From the NCBI RefSeq assembly GCF_018636735.1, contig NZ_CP045200.1:1612001-1676000 (forward strand): a stretch of 64,000 nucleotides of DNA, given 5' to 3'. This document shows positions 18,946 through 27,316 of this stretch, in pieces (the first letter of the stretch is position 1; each line of letters starts with the position of its first letter). This DNA is from Erythrobacter sp. 3-20A1M. Lineage in GTDB: Bacteria > Pseudomonadota > Alphaproteobacteria > Sphingomonadales > Sphingomonadaceae. A program made the position numbers and the translations under genes. The notes beneath the pieces were generated by a model, which made no database searches, was not told the origin of the DNA, and was given only the letters and a program-made list of their open reading frames with translations.

Positions 18946-20436
18946 TCAGTTAACTTGAATGGTGGCCATCATTCCTGCGGCCTGGTGTTCGAGAATATGG
19001 CAATGGAACATCCAGTCGCCCGGGTTGTCCGCTACGAATGCGATCTCGACGCGCTCTTCGGGCGCCATGAGCACGGTATCCTGCCACTCGCGATATTGTG
19101 TCGGCTGTCCATTGCGCGACAAGACACGGAAACTGTGGCCATGCAGATGGATCGGGTGCCACCACGCAGTCTCATTGGTCATGTCGAGGAGAAGCGTGGT
19201 CCCTCGCGCGGCGGAAATAATCGGATCGTGAACATGGCCGCTCGCCGAAACACCGTTGACGGTCCAGCCCATCATTCCTCCGGACATCATTCCCGAACCT
19301 CCCATCCGCTCCATCATCATGCCGGAGCCGGTTCGTTGTTCGTTCCTCGCGTCAGAGCCGCTGGCTGTTCGCCCCGTCATGCCCATCATCCCGCCACCGA
19401 ATATGATCCGGTGACGCTCGGCCGTTGCCAGTTCGGGTTCGGCGAGAGCGTTGGGCGGTAGCGGCGCGGGGTCGGGCAGGCGTCTTTCCCTGACCTCTTT
19501 GCCCTGACACTCGAATGTGGTGAGTTCGTATTCCAGTCCATCATAGAAGACATCGCGCAGTGAATGCCGGGTCCCGGCGGGATAATCGAAATCGACGATC
19601 AGATCCGCCCGCATTGCCGGCCCGAGAAGCAGGGGCGCGCTTAGACGGTGAGGCTCGACGGGCTGGCCGTCGAGCGCGACGACCATTGGATCGAGTTCAC
19701 CGAAATCGAGCCCGAAGATGCGGGCATTGGCAGCGTTCACGAGCCGCAGCCTGATCCGCTCATTCGGCCTCGCGATCAGTGGTGCCGCCGGCTTTCCGTT
19801 GATAGTGATCGTGTTGCCGATCCGGCCTGCCATCATCGCGTCGTGCCGACTGCCGAACCCTCCACTTATTTGCCCCTGGTCATTGAGCCTCCAGTCGTCG
19901 AGCATCCAGACGAGGTCGCGATCGACCTGCGGCGGATCTGCCTCTTCGATAATGAGCGGTCCGTAGAGGCCGCGACCGACCTGCTCGAAGCTGCGCTGAT
20001 GGGGATGGTACCAGAAAGTGCCCGCATCCTCCGGCGTAAAGGCATATCTGAACCTTTCGCCGGGCTCCACGGGGGGCTGGGTGAGGTGGGGAACGCCATC
20101 CATCGCGTTGGGAACACGAACGCCGTGCCAATGGATGGTTGTTTTTTCCTCGAGAGCGTTTTCCAGCAGGACCTCGAAGGCCTCTCCCTGCCCAAGCCTG
20201 AGAGCAGGACCCGGTACCGAGCCATTGTAACCCCACACCGGTATTTGAGAGGCTTCGCCGACGAGTGGCGCGCTGGTCGTTCCGGTTTTGAGGACGCGGC
20301 GGCCGGCGGTTGTGCTGGCACCCACCGGCGTTCTACCTCCGGCTCCCAGAACGGCGGCCAATCCGCCGCCAATGGCCAGAGCACCGGAACCGGCGAGGAC
20401 CGCGCGGCGCGTCAATCGTGATTCTTTTGATTGCAT
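18946..20436 (-). CDS. Tat-exported multicopper oxidase with Met-rich loop
   Basis: This 496-residue oxidase has a Tat signal (RLTRRAVLAGSGALAIGGG) and copper ligand motifs HWHGVRVP, WYHPHQ, HPIHLHGHSF and HCHILEHQAAGMM. A Met-rich region near residue 370-390 (GSGMMMERMGGSGMMSGGMM) resembles the CueO regulatory segment. It probably oxidises Cu(I) in the periplasm. I chose the ATG at 20436 because GGAG lies 9 bases upstream; the ATG at 20445 has that GGAG directly against it. A perfect CueR-type dyad precedes the gene. Confidence 0.9.
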   Translation of the reverse strand: MQSKESRLTRRAVLAGSGALAIGGGLAAVLGAGGRTPVGASTTAGRRVLKTGTTSAPLVGEASQIPVWGYNGSVPGPALRLGQGEAFEVLLENALEEKTTIHWHGVRVPNAMDGVPHLTQPPVEPGERFRYAFTPEDAGTFWYHPHQRSFEQVGRGLYGPLIIEEADPPQVDRDLVWMLDDWRLNDQGQISGGFGSRHDAMMAGRIGNTITINGKPAAPLIARPNERIRLRLVNAANARIFGLDFGELDPMVVALDGQPVEPHRLSAPLLLGPAMRADLIVDFDYPAGTRHSLRDVFYDGLEYELTTFECQGKEVRERRLPDPAPLPPNALAEPELATAERHRIIFGGGMMGMTGRTASGSDARNEQRTGSGMMMERMGGSGMMSGGMMGWTVNGVSASGHVHDPIISAARGTTLLLDMTNETAWWHPIHLHGHSFRVLSRNGQPTQYREWQDTVLMAPEERVEIAFVADNPGDWMFHCHILEHQAAGMMATIQVN

Positions 20437-20476
20437 AGAAAGCATCTCCGCAGCGCCAGATTAAGGTTCGACCCAC

Positions 20477-20507
20477 AATGTAGTCCTTCCCATCATGGGA
20501 AGGTCAA
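20477..20507 (-). promoter_or_regulatory. CueR-type promoter, copy 3 (oxidase-DUF411 unit)
   Basis: Minus strand: -35 TTGACC (20507-20502), 19-base spacer, -10 TACATT (20482-20477). The spacer holds a perfect dyad CCTTCCCAT-C-ATGGGAAGG at 20485-20503, the best-formed operator of the set. Confidence 0.88.
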
Positions 20508-20690
20508 GGCGGCCCATTGGACATCAGCCGTTAAAGGCACGGAAGACCCCGAAACTTCTCTGTATGAGGACGCGCAGGCAGGTGCAGGACAATTATCCTC
20601 CACCCCGAAATTTCACGCCTACCGTTCGCCGGGTCCAGCGCCGTTTCTCTTGATATGGGTATGCAGAGTTGGCGCTTGGCCCAGGTCCCG

Positions 20691-21314
20691 TTAGCTTCTT
20701 GGCTGCTGCGATTTCTTGGCCAGCTCTTTCCAACGACTGGGGCGTGGCAGCAGCATTGGGACCTTGCGCATATAAGCGCGATACTCGTCGCCAAATTTAC
20801 GGATCATGCCGCGTTCTTCCTTGCGCGCGAGAAGATAGTAGGCAAGCACGATGACCGGGAAGAGAACGACCGAAAAGATTGTCGGCCAATGAATGACGCC
20901 TTCTCCGAACAGAGCGAGAAACAGCCCGGTATACTGCGGGTGCCGTACGAAACGATATTGTCCATCGGTGACAAGCCGGTCATCGTGACGCGCCTTATAG
21001 ACCGCGCGCCATCCGTGAATGAACATTCCCACGCCGATGATCGCTAGCGAGTAGCCTACCAGCATCGAGACAAACATCCCGGTTTCGCCCAGACCCACGA
21101 GTGTCGACCACAGATTGGCGCTGATATACTCCCGGTCTAGTCCGAACGTCCGTATGAGCACATAGACTGTCAGCGGAAAGCCGAACATTTCAGCGTAGAG
21201 GGCGATGATGAAAGCCTGCACGAGGCCGGCGCCGGTCCATTCGCGCGGGGCGAAGTACCGGTAGAAAACCCACGATACGATGACGACCATGATCGCCGCT
21301 AAACCCCAAGCCAT
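20691..21314 (-). CDS. Membrane methyltransferase of the isoprenylcysteine/phospholipid methyltransferase type
   Basis: This 207-residue protein has five or six hydrophobic spans and the C-terminal signature of the ICMT/PEMT-like family: DGQYRFVRHPQYTGLFLALFGEG and ARKEERGMIRKFGDEYRAYM. Such proteins methylate lipids or thiols with S-adenosylmethionine; the substrate here is unknown. The ATG at 21314 is preceded by GGGGGA. A CueR-like box about 170 bases upstream suggests copper induction. Similar proteins recur next to copper and mercury genes. Confidence 0.78.
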   Translation of the reverse strand: MAWGLAAIMVVIVSWVFYRYFAPREWTGAGLVQAFIIALYAEMFGFPLTVYVLIRTFGLDREYISANLWSTLVGLGETGMFVSMLVGYSLAIIGVGMFIHGWRAVYKARHDDRLVTDGQYRFVRHPQYTGLFLALFGEGVIHWPTIFSVVLFPVIVLAYYLLARKEERGMIRKFGDEYRAYMRKVPMLLPRPSRWKELAKKSQQPRS

Positions 21315-21481
21315 CGGTCTTTCCCCCTTCGCTTGCCTATGCCGACAGGGTTTCCTGTCTTGCGTAATGCAGCCCGCTGCCACGAAGTTCTGGCATCGCC
21401 ACAGACCCGAATATGCTGGGTCGAGTTCCGTAGCTCCAAACCGAACAGCCTACGAAGATCCACTCACCGGGCCCTGGCCCC

Positions 21482-21512
21482 ACGGTGCCGCTTGCCATCG
21501 TTGGAGGGTCAG
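21482..21512 (-). promoter_or_regulatory. CueR-type operator, copy 4
   Basis: Minus strand CTGACC (21512-21507) followed by CTCCAACGATGGCAAGC. This is the same core as copy 5 with two changes. The -10 at 19-base spacing (CACCGT) is poor, so activity is less certain. It would drive the membrane methyltransferase gene. Confidence 0.55.
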
Positions 21513-21641
21513 GAGGTATTTGCATCGAGCACGAATAAACGTCTCTATTGAGACAAACCAATGCTTGATCGTTTCAGCCTTGGGCCATGGAAACCGACCC
21601 GGCGCCAGATTGTTGGAAGTCTGGAATCTCGCAAGCCGGCC

Positions 21642-21672
21642 TTGACCTTCCAATGATGGCAAGCACTAGGTT
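21642..21672 (+). promoter_or_regulatory. CueR-type promoter, copy 5 (CBS-domain gene)
   Basis: Plus strand: -35 TTGACC (21642-21647), 19-base spacer with CTTCCAATGATGGCAAG, -10 TAGGTT (21667-21672). It points at the Cys-rich CBS gene, whose ATG is about 100 bases downstream. Confidence 0.85.
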
Positions 21673-21770
21673 TGCTGGACCCGATGATTCGATGCGGCGG
21701 TCACGTCCTCCATTTGCTTAGGCGGAGATGGCTTCCCATTGAACGGAACGCCGAACTTTTGGAGAGACAG

Positions 21771-22214
21771 ATGAAAACCAGCGAAATTATGACTAGCGAT
21801 CCGGCATGCTGCAAGGAAAACCAAAGCCTTCAGGACGCCGCCAGGCTTATGATTGACAATGATTGTGGGCAAATTCCGGTCGTCGACGATGAAGGTGGTC
21901 TTGTCGGCGTGATCACGGATCGCGACGTGTGTTGCAGGGCCGTGGCCGAGGGAATGTCGGCGAAGACACGCGTCGGAGACGTGATGACCCGGTCGGTTGT
22001 AAGCGTTACCCCCGACACCTCTCTGGAAGACTGTCTAGCATCCATGGAGAAAAACCAGGTTCGCCGTGTCCCGGTTATCGACGATGACGGGAAATGCTGC
22101 GGCATGGTTTCGCAAGCCGATGTCGCCCGTACCGGAAGCGATGCGAAGACGGCCGAGCTCGTGCAGGAAGTTTCCCAGTCACGCGCAGATGGGAAATCCT
22201 CCGGCTGTTGTTAG
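21771..22214 (+). CDS. CBS-pair protein with four Cys-Cys pairs
   Basis: This 147-residue cytoplasmic protein has two CBS domains (SEIMTSDP...VITDRDV and VGDVMTRSV...MVSQADV). What is odd is the Cys content: pairs at 13-14, 54-55, 109-110 and 146-147, plus single Cys at 32 and 88. The C-terminus is SSGCC. With a CueR-type promoter upstream, Cu(I) binding or sensing is an attractive inference; the usual CBS ligands are adenylates. GGAGAG precedes the ATG. A hairpin terminator follows the stop. Confidence 0.8.
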   Translation: MKTSEIMTSDPACCKENQSLQDAARLMIDNDCGQIPVVDDEGGLVGVITDRDVCCRAVAEGMSAKTRVGDVMTRSVVSVTPDTSLEDCLASMEKNQVRRVPVIDDDGKCCGMVSQADVARTGSDAKTAELVQEVSQSRADGKSSGCC

Positions 22215-22228
22215 GGCGGCGACATGCA

Positions 22229-22256
22229 GCAGCCGCTCCTTGAAGGGAGCGGCTGC
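22229..22256 (+). terminator. Hairpin terminator after the CBS gene
   Basis: An 11-base perfect stem GCAGCCGCTCC / GGAGCGGCTGC with a six-base loop lies 15 bases after the stop. The following run (CGTCTTCAT) is only weakly T-rich, so termination may be partial and allow read-through into the SDR fusion gene. Confidence 0.6.
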
Positions 22257-22312
22257 CGTCTTCATCGTACCGAAGTCGAACATCTTCCGGCTACCAAATC
22301 GAGGGCACTCCC

Positions 22313-24877
22313 ATGGACAAGCGTATCGTTCTGATTACAGGCGCGAACGGATATATTGGGCGCGCGCTGACGCAGCGCCTCGGCAGGACATATCGCGTGA
22401 TTGGTCTCGACCGGTCTCCCGTCGAGGATAATCCCGATCTCGCCGCTTCTTATTCGATAGATCTCGCCGATGACGCGTCCGTGTCTGCTGCCCTCGAAAA
22501 GGTCAGGGACGATTTCGGAAACGAGCTTGCTGCCTGTATCCATCTGGCCGCCTATTTCGATATCACCGGCGAGCCCAATCCTCTCTACGAGAAGGTCAAC
22601 GTTGAGGGTTCACGCCGACTGATCACGGCGCTGCAGGCCTTCGACATCGAACAGTTCATCTATGCAAGCTCAATGCTTGTACACGAGCCCAAACCGCTGC
22701 CGGGCGTACGTATCGACGAATCGAGCCCGCTCGGACCAACCTGGCCTTACCCCCAGTCGAAAGCCGACGCCGAGCAGGTACTGCGCGAGAACCGTGGCGA
22801 CATTCCGGTTGTGTTCCTGCGGTTCGCCGGAGTCTATGACGATAAGGGGCACTCCGCCTTTCTCGCCGAACAAATTGCCGGTGTCTATGAGCACCGCGTG
22901 TCGGCGCATCTGTATCCCGGCATGTTGTGCGCAGCGCAATCGGCACTGCACCTCGAAGATCTGACCAGAGCGGTAGAGCGTACAATTGCAAATCGCGCTG
23001 ACCTCGAGGGCGAGACGCCGATACTTGTCGGCGAGCCCGAAACGCTGGGCTACGCCGAGATTCAGGACATCGTCCATTGCCGGATCCACGGCGAGGAATG
23101 GACGACAGTGCGCATTCCAAAGAGCGTGGCGAAACTGGGCACGTGGATCGAGGAAGAAGTCCTTGGCCATGACGGATTCATCAAGCAATGGATGGTCGAT
23201 GATGCCAACGCTCACTACATCCTTGATATCTCCCGTGCCCGGAACCTGTTGGGGTGGGAGCCAGAACATTCGCTCCGCGACACGCTTCCGACCATCATCG
23301 ACGCGTTGAAAGCCGACCCGCAGGACTGGTACGAAACGAATAAGCTGAACACGTCCCGCGTGGCTTGGCATCCAAAGAGTTCGGATGCAGGGAAGACCGA
23401 ACCGGCGCGGCCCCAATCGCATGACACCGATATGGCTCATGATGGGCACCAGATGGACGGCGACATGCACGACATGGACGGCCCCCAGCGTGGTACCCGC
23501 TGGACGCAGTTTGCTGTCATCGGGCTCGGTCTGTGGCTCGCTGCAAGTCCGGGTGTCTATGACGTCGTATCCGCCGATACTGCCCGTGCGTCGGTCGTAG
23601 CGGTCACTCTGGAGCGGGGTTTGCCATCGATCGAATGGCGGGCCAACGCTCTTGCCCTAAGCGATATGCTGAGCGGGATCGCATTGATGATCTTCGGCGC
23701 GATGTCGCTTTCGAAGCGCACCGCCTGGTTCGGACAGTGGGCGACAGCCTTCATTGGCATCTGGCTGCTTTTCGCGCCGTTGTTCTTCTGGAGTCCGAGC
23801 GCGGCCCAATATCTGACCAATCTGCTTGTCGGTACACTGGCGATCGCATTTTCGGTGCTGGTGCCAATGATGCCCGGCATGAGCATGGAAGGGATGATGG
23901 ACAAGAAGTCCATCCCGCCCGGGTGGACCTACAGTCCCTCGACAGATGCCCAGCGATTCCCGATTGTTGCGATGGGCATTATCGGCCTGTTGATATCGCG
24001 CATGCTCACCTCCTACCAGCTGGGCCATATCGATGTGGCGTGGGAACCGTTTTTTTCCGGATCGCTCGCCGATCCCAAGAACGGGACCGAGGAAATCATC
24101 ACTTCGGATGTATCCAAGGCCTGGCCGATCCCGGATGCCGGGCTTGGCGCGGTCAGCTATGTGCTCGAAATCCTGATGGCGGTCATGGGAACCCGCGCGC
24201 GCTGGCGCACGATGCCGTGGATGGTCACCTTTTTCGGCATTCTGGTCATTCCGCTGGGCGTGGTCAGTATCTACTTCGTGATCATTCAGCCGATCATGAT
24301 CGGAACGTGGAGTACGCCGGCTCTGATCGCTGCCCTTGCGATGCTCATCATGATCCCGTTCTCGCTCGATGAAGTCATCGCCATGGGACAGTATCTCTAC
24401 TGGTCGAAAAAGGAAGGCAAACCGCTTATCCGAACCTTCTTCAAGGGCGGCGCAGTGTCACACGGCGAAATCGACGATACCGACTATATGACCGATGCGC
24501 GCTCGATCTGGAACAACACGGTGCGCGGCGTAACCTTCCCCTGGACCCTGATGGCCAGCACGGCTCTGGGAGCCTGGCTGATGCTGACAAGGATCACGCT
24601 TGGCAGCGAGGGCGCGATGGCCAACAGCGATCACGTGGTGGGTGCTTTGGTGATTACGGTGGCAATCATCGCGACTGCGGAAGTCGCGCGCGCCCTCCGC
24701 TTCATCAATGCTGCATTCGGTGCCTGGCTTGTCGCAGCGCCATTCCTCCTTGCGGGGGCGTCGTCTGCCGGAACGGTGGCGTCGGTTGTGGCCGGCCTGC
24801 TCTTGATCGGACTGAGCCTGCCTCAAGGCAAGCGTAGCGGTGAGCATTATGCTGGCTGGGATCGGTTTGTCGTATGA
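22313..24877 (+). CDS. SDR epimerase fused to SPW-repeat/VKOR-like membrane protein
   Basis: This is a single 854-residue frame. Residues 1-330 form an NAD(P)-dependent epimerase/dehydratase (ITGANGYIGRAL nucleotide loop, YPQSKADAE as the YxxxK site). A His/Met/Asp linker near 373-395 (HDTDMAHDGHQMDGDMHDMD) could bind copper. From 400 on, many membrane spans resemble SPW repeats flanking a VKOR-like core (SKAWPIPDAGLGAVSY, PWMVTFFGILVIPLG). At the place where I expect the redox CXXC of that core, the sequence is GTWSTPALIA, with no Cys. Disulfide chemistry is therefore doubtful. It lies downstream of the CueR-controlled CBS gene. Confidence 0.78.
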   Translation: MDKRIVLITGANGYIGRALTQRLGRTYRVIGLDRSPVEDNPDLAASYSIDLADDASVSAALEKVRDDFGNELAACIHLAAYFDITGEPNPLYEKVNVEGSRRLITALQAFDIEQFIYASSMLVHEPKPLPGVRIDESSPLGPTWPYPQSKADAEQVLRENRGDIPVVFLRFAGVYDDKGHSAFLAEQIAGVYEHRVSAHLYPGMLCAAQSALHLEDLTRAVERTIANRADLEGETPILVGEPETLGYAEIQDIVHCRIHGEEWTTVRIPKSVAKLGTWIEEEVLGHDGFIKQWMVDDANAHYILDISRARNLLGWEPEHSLRDTLPTIIDALKADPQDWYETNKLNTSRVAWHPKSSDAGKTEPARPQSHDTDMAHDGHQMDGDMHDMDGPQRGTRWTQFAVIGLGLWLAASPGVYDVVSADTARASVVAVTLERGLPSIEWRANALALSDMLSGIALMIFGAMSLSKRTAWFGQWATAFIGIWLLFAPLFFWSPSAAQYLTNLLVGTLAIAFSVLVPMMPGMSMEGMMDKKSIPPGWTYSPSTDAQRFPIVAMGIIGLLISRMLTSYQLGHIDVAWEPFFSGSLADPKNGTEEIITSDVSKAWPIPDAGLGAVSYVLEILMAVMGTRARWRTMPWMVTFFGILVIPLGVVSIYFVIIQPIMIGTWSTPALIAALAMLIMIPFSLDEVIAMGQYLYWSKKEGKPLIRTFFKGGAVSHGEIDDTDYMTDARSIWNNTVRGVTFPWTLMASTALGAWLMLTRITLGSEGAMANSDHVVGALVITVAIIATAEVARALRFINAAFGAWLVAAPFLLAGASSAGTVASVVAGLLLIGLSLPQGKRSGEHYAGWDRFVV

Positions 24878-25012
24878 CCGGTTGACCCGAGCAAAGCGGA
24901 TCTGGTGCCCATCCTTGAGGAACAGGATGAAGACGAGGTCGGACCCGCATTCTTCTCAGAGCATCGCTAGTAATGTGCCCTGAGTTCCCACAAGATAAAT
25001 AGGAGTATCTAC

Positions 25013-25675
25013 ATGACCCTTTCAATTGGCTCGACAGCCCCCGACTTCACAGCTCAGACCACACAAGGCAGCATTCACTTCCATCATTGGATGGGTGACA
25101 GCTGGGCAATCCTCTTTTCCCATCCCAAGGCATTTACACCGGTTTGCACGACCGAGCTTGGTTACATGGCCGGGCTCGGCGAGGAATTTGCCAAACGCGG
25201 CACTAAGATTATCGGCCTGTCGGTCGACAGCAGCCAGGATAATCGCGATTGGCTTCCCGATATCGAGGAGGTGAGCGGAAATAAGGTCGACTATCCCGTG
25301 GTCGGCGACAGCGACCTACAGGTCGCCAAGCTTTATAATATGCTGCCGGCCGACGAAGCGGGTAATGCGGAGAGGCGAACCGCAGCCGATAACGCCACCG
25401 TCCGCGCTGTCTATATCATCGGGCCAGACAAGAAAATTCGCGCCGTGCTGCTTTATCCGATGAGCAGCGGGCGGAATTTCGATGAAGTGCTCCGGCTGCT
25501 TGATTCGGTGCAACTCACCGAACGCAAGGGTGTAGCGACGCCGGTCAATTGGCAGAAGGGTGATGATGTGATTATTCCGCCTTCCTTGTCGGACGAAGAT
25601 GCGAAAGCCAAATATCCCGATGGCTGGGACGAAAAGAAACCGTATTTGCGTGTGATCCAAGAACCGATCGACTAA
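25013..25675 (+). CDS. 1-Cys peroxiredoxin (Prx6 family)
   Basis: This 220-residue cytoplasmic enzyme has the peroxidatic motif FTPVCTTE at Cys45, the only Cys in the protein, and the C-terminal dimer extension typical of Prx6 (PPSLSDEDAKAKYPDGW). It reduces hydrogen peroxide and organic peroxides using an external thiol. AGGAG precedes the ATG at a good distance. It stands alone, 135 bases after the SDR fusion. A protective role against metal-driven oxidative stress is inferred from the neighbourhood. Confidence 0.92.
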   Translation: MTLSIGSTAPDFTAQTTQGSIHFHHWMGDSWAILFSHPKAFTPVCTTELGYMAGLGEEFAKRGTKIIGLSVDSSQDNRDWLPDIEEVSGNKVDYPVVGDSDLQVAKLYNMLPADEAGNAERRTAADNATVRAVYIIGPDKKIRAVLLYPMSSGRNFDEVLRLLDSVQLTERKGVATPVNWQKGDDVIIPPSLSDEDAKAKYPDGWDEKKPYLRVIQEPID

Positions 25676-26208
25676 TTGCGCGAACAGGTTGCCAGCAATT
25701 GCATGTCGGCGTGAATATAGCATGCTCATGCTAGAATTTGAGCGCGTCGCCACACCTGCGAGTGGATCTATCTGTTCGATATATAGATTGGCAAGAAGCG
25801 TAAGCGATTAGGTGTACGGTAAAACCAAATCCGGTCCCGATCGGTTTTCTCCTCGTTAATCGAATGGCGGCCCCACCTCCCCCTGAACCCTGCGGATCGC
25901 AGGTGTCCCGGGGCCGTTCAGGAACCCCGCGCTTCACCCAACCCTGGCGCGGGTTCCGTCTTTCAGGTACAATAGCTGTTGAGCGCGGCTATGTTGGTCA
26001 AAGGACTGCGGCGTCCGCCGAGCTTGGACACCTCAGCTGCGTGACGGGGTTGAGGAGCTGTCAGTGTGACGCAATTGACCTCGACCTTCAATTGGTGGAG
26101 GGCTATGCCACATCGGCGAAATACAATGAACCCTCGCGTGTGAAGCCTCTGTTCGAACGAGTACTATGGCAGACCTATTTGAAGACTTCATATGGGTAAG
26201 GGCCGTTC
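25676..26208. other. 533-base intergenic region containing a structured repeat
   Basis: No convincing protein is encoded. Apart from the repeat at 25866-25967, I see only AT-rich stretches near 25770-25860 and low-complexity sequence up to the MerT-like gene. Confidence 0.5.
25866..25967 (+). repeat. Structured repeat, copy A (possible small RNA or mobile motif)
   Basis: About 100 bases align with 41943-42048. Shared landmarks are CCCTGCGG/CGCAGG (a small hairpin), GTTCAGGAACC, and a second stem GGAACCCCGCGC with GCGCGGGTTCC. In the other copy both arms of the second stem have changed while still pairing in part (ACGCGT/ACGCGCG). That suggests the fold, rather than a protein, is conserved. 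The strand is assigned by analogy only. Confidence 0.6.
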
Positions 26209-26628
26209 GTGGTTGCTAGTCGCTTGATGGCCGAACCGACTCATGCTGTCGAACCACTACCTTTGCACGACGGCAAGACGACCGTTGTGAGCGTCATAAG
26301 CAGTTCGGCTGCTGTTTTGGCAGCTTGCTCTTGCTGCATTCTACCGATGGTGCTGGTTGCCGCCGGGCTGAGTGCGAGCCTGAGCAGTGTTTTGGCGCCT
26401 CTGGGTTCGCTCCATTGGCCAATGACCGCATTTTCGATGATTGCGGTGGCGGCTAGTTGGCTCATTGTTCTGCGCAAACATCGGCACACGAGTCATTGCC
26501 ACTCCCGGGCCGCAGTTAAATGGCTCAAGAACCGTCAGATAATTTTGCTCCTGGTTGCAACCGTGATGAGCTTCATCGCGGCCGCCTGGGGCTATTTCGA
26601 GCCAACTCTCATGAAAGCATTTATGTAA
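26209..26628 (+). CDS. MerT-like small metal transport membrane protein
   Basis: This 139-residue protein resembles MerT in its first half: a Cys pair in the first span (ACSCCILPMVLVAAGLSASL), then LAPLGSLHWPMTAFSMIAVA and a basic loop. Unlike MerT it lacks the second Cys pair and has a His-rich loop instead (HRHTSHCHS). It may import or handle a soft metal ion, but there is no merP beside it. The GTG at 26209 has AAGGG upstream; the ATG at 26227 is the alternative start. Confidence 0.65.
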   Translation: MVASRLMAEPTHAVEPLPLHDGKTTVVSVISSSAAVLAACSCCILPMVLVAAGLSASLSSVLAPLGSLHWPMTAFSMIAVAASWLIVLRKHRHTSHCHSRAAVKWLKNRQIILLLVATVMSFIAAAWGYFEPTLMKAFM

Positions 26629-26986
26629 TCCGAGGTTCTGAGAGAACGACACTCGGATTGGCTCCTTTTACTGCGATAGCGAAACTTTGCGGGGATCTAT
26701 AAAGCGCGACCGGACAATGAGGGTTCAGACGATCTTCTGCGCGCAACGTCCTACAGACAAATGCGCCTTGGCAATGTTCGAGGGTAAGCATTTTCGGAAT
26801 CGAGCGAAAAAAAGCGGTCTTAATTGCGACAGGTTCAAAAAAGCTCCCCAATCCCGAAGGACTCCAATTCGATTGTCATCCCGATGTGGTTCTGATGATA
26901 GCCTCCCCGGTTCGTTCAAATGATTGGGAATGCGGATAGCGCGCAATAGCCCGCACATGGCTCCGCGGTGGCCAAGGCAATCCAAC
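26629..26986. other. 358-base stretch with no supported gene
   Basis: Frames here are short, lack ribosome sites and have atypical composition. The sequence is more AT-rich than its flanks and is probably degraded. A faint resemblance to a transposase end was considered and not accepted. Confidence 0.45.
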
Positions 26987-27296
26987 CTATCCCTGCGGTG
27001 ATTTCCCGCCGAGCTCGTGCAGTCGCTCGACAGCATCTTCAGAGCAATTTCCGCATTTCAGATTGGTAGGCACGGCCACGTCGATTTTTTCAAGGTAGGG
27101 CAGGTCCAGCACGGCCCTGATCTGCTGAAATTCGAAAAAGTGAGACATCGCCATTCAAGCGGGGGTTGCGTTTGCCTGCCTGTATGATCGTCGAGACGCG
27201 CCCCCCTGCACAATCAAGCGCAGGATAGACCAGCGTGTCTTCCGGTAGGCCAAACAGCTTTCGCGCACGGCCCTGAAGGGATCGCGGGTTGGCCAT
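26987..27296 (-). pseudogene. Remnant of a persulfide dioxygenase-like metallo-hydrolase
   Basis: The frame from 27296 encodes KLFGLPEDTLVYPALDC then GGRVSTI and NPRLNGDVS, matching the C-terminal third of ETHE1-like persulfide dioxygenases. The sequence then shifts frame near 27150 and continues as VLDLPYLEKIDVAVPTNLKC to a stop at 26987. The expected HDY metal ligand has become LDC and the N-terminal metal site is absent. The gene is therefore dead. It sits just after the intact metallo-hydrolase/rhodanese gene. Confidence 0.8.
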
Positions 27297-27316
27297 TTTC
27301 GAGGTTTTCCAGCTTT

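Noticed and set aside
21337-21561. Short leftward frame covering the CueR box at 21482
   Set aside because: The frame simply reads through the operator; no ribosome site and no similarity to a protein.
22215-22312. An ECF-type promoter before the SDR fusion (a CGTA occurs near 22266)
   Set aside because: The GGGA to CGTA spacing is two bases too long and the upstream TKTRA is missing.
26687-26923. Possible end of an IS5-type transposase (RFKKAPQSRR-like segment)
   Set aside because: Resemblance is a few residues only; no inverted repeats, no target duplication and no other transposase parts nearby.
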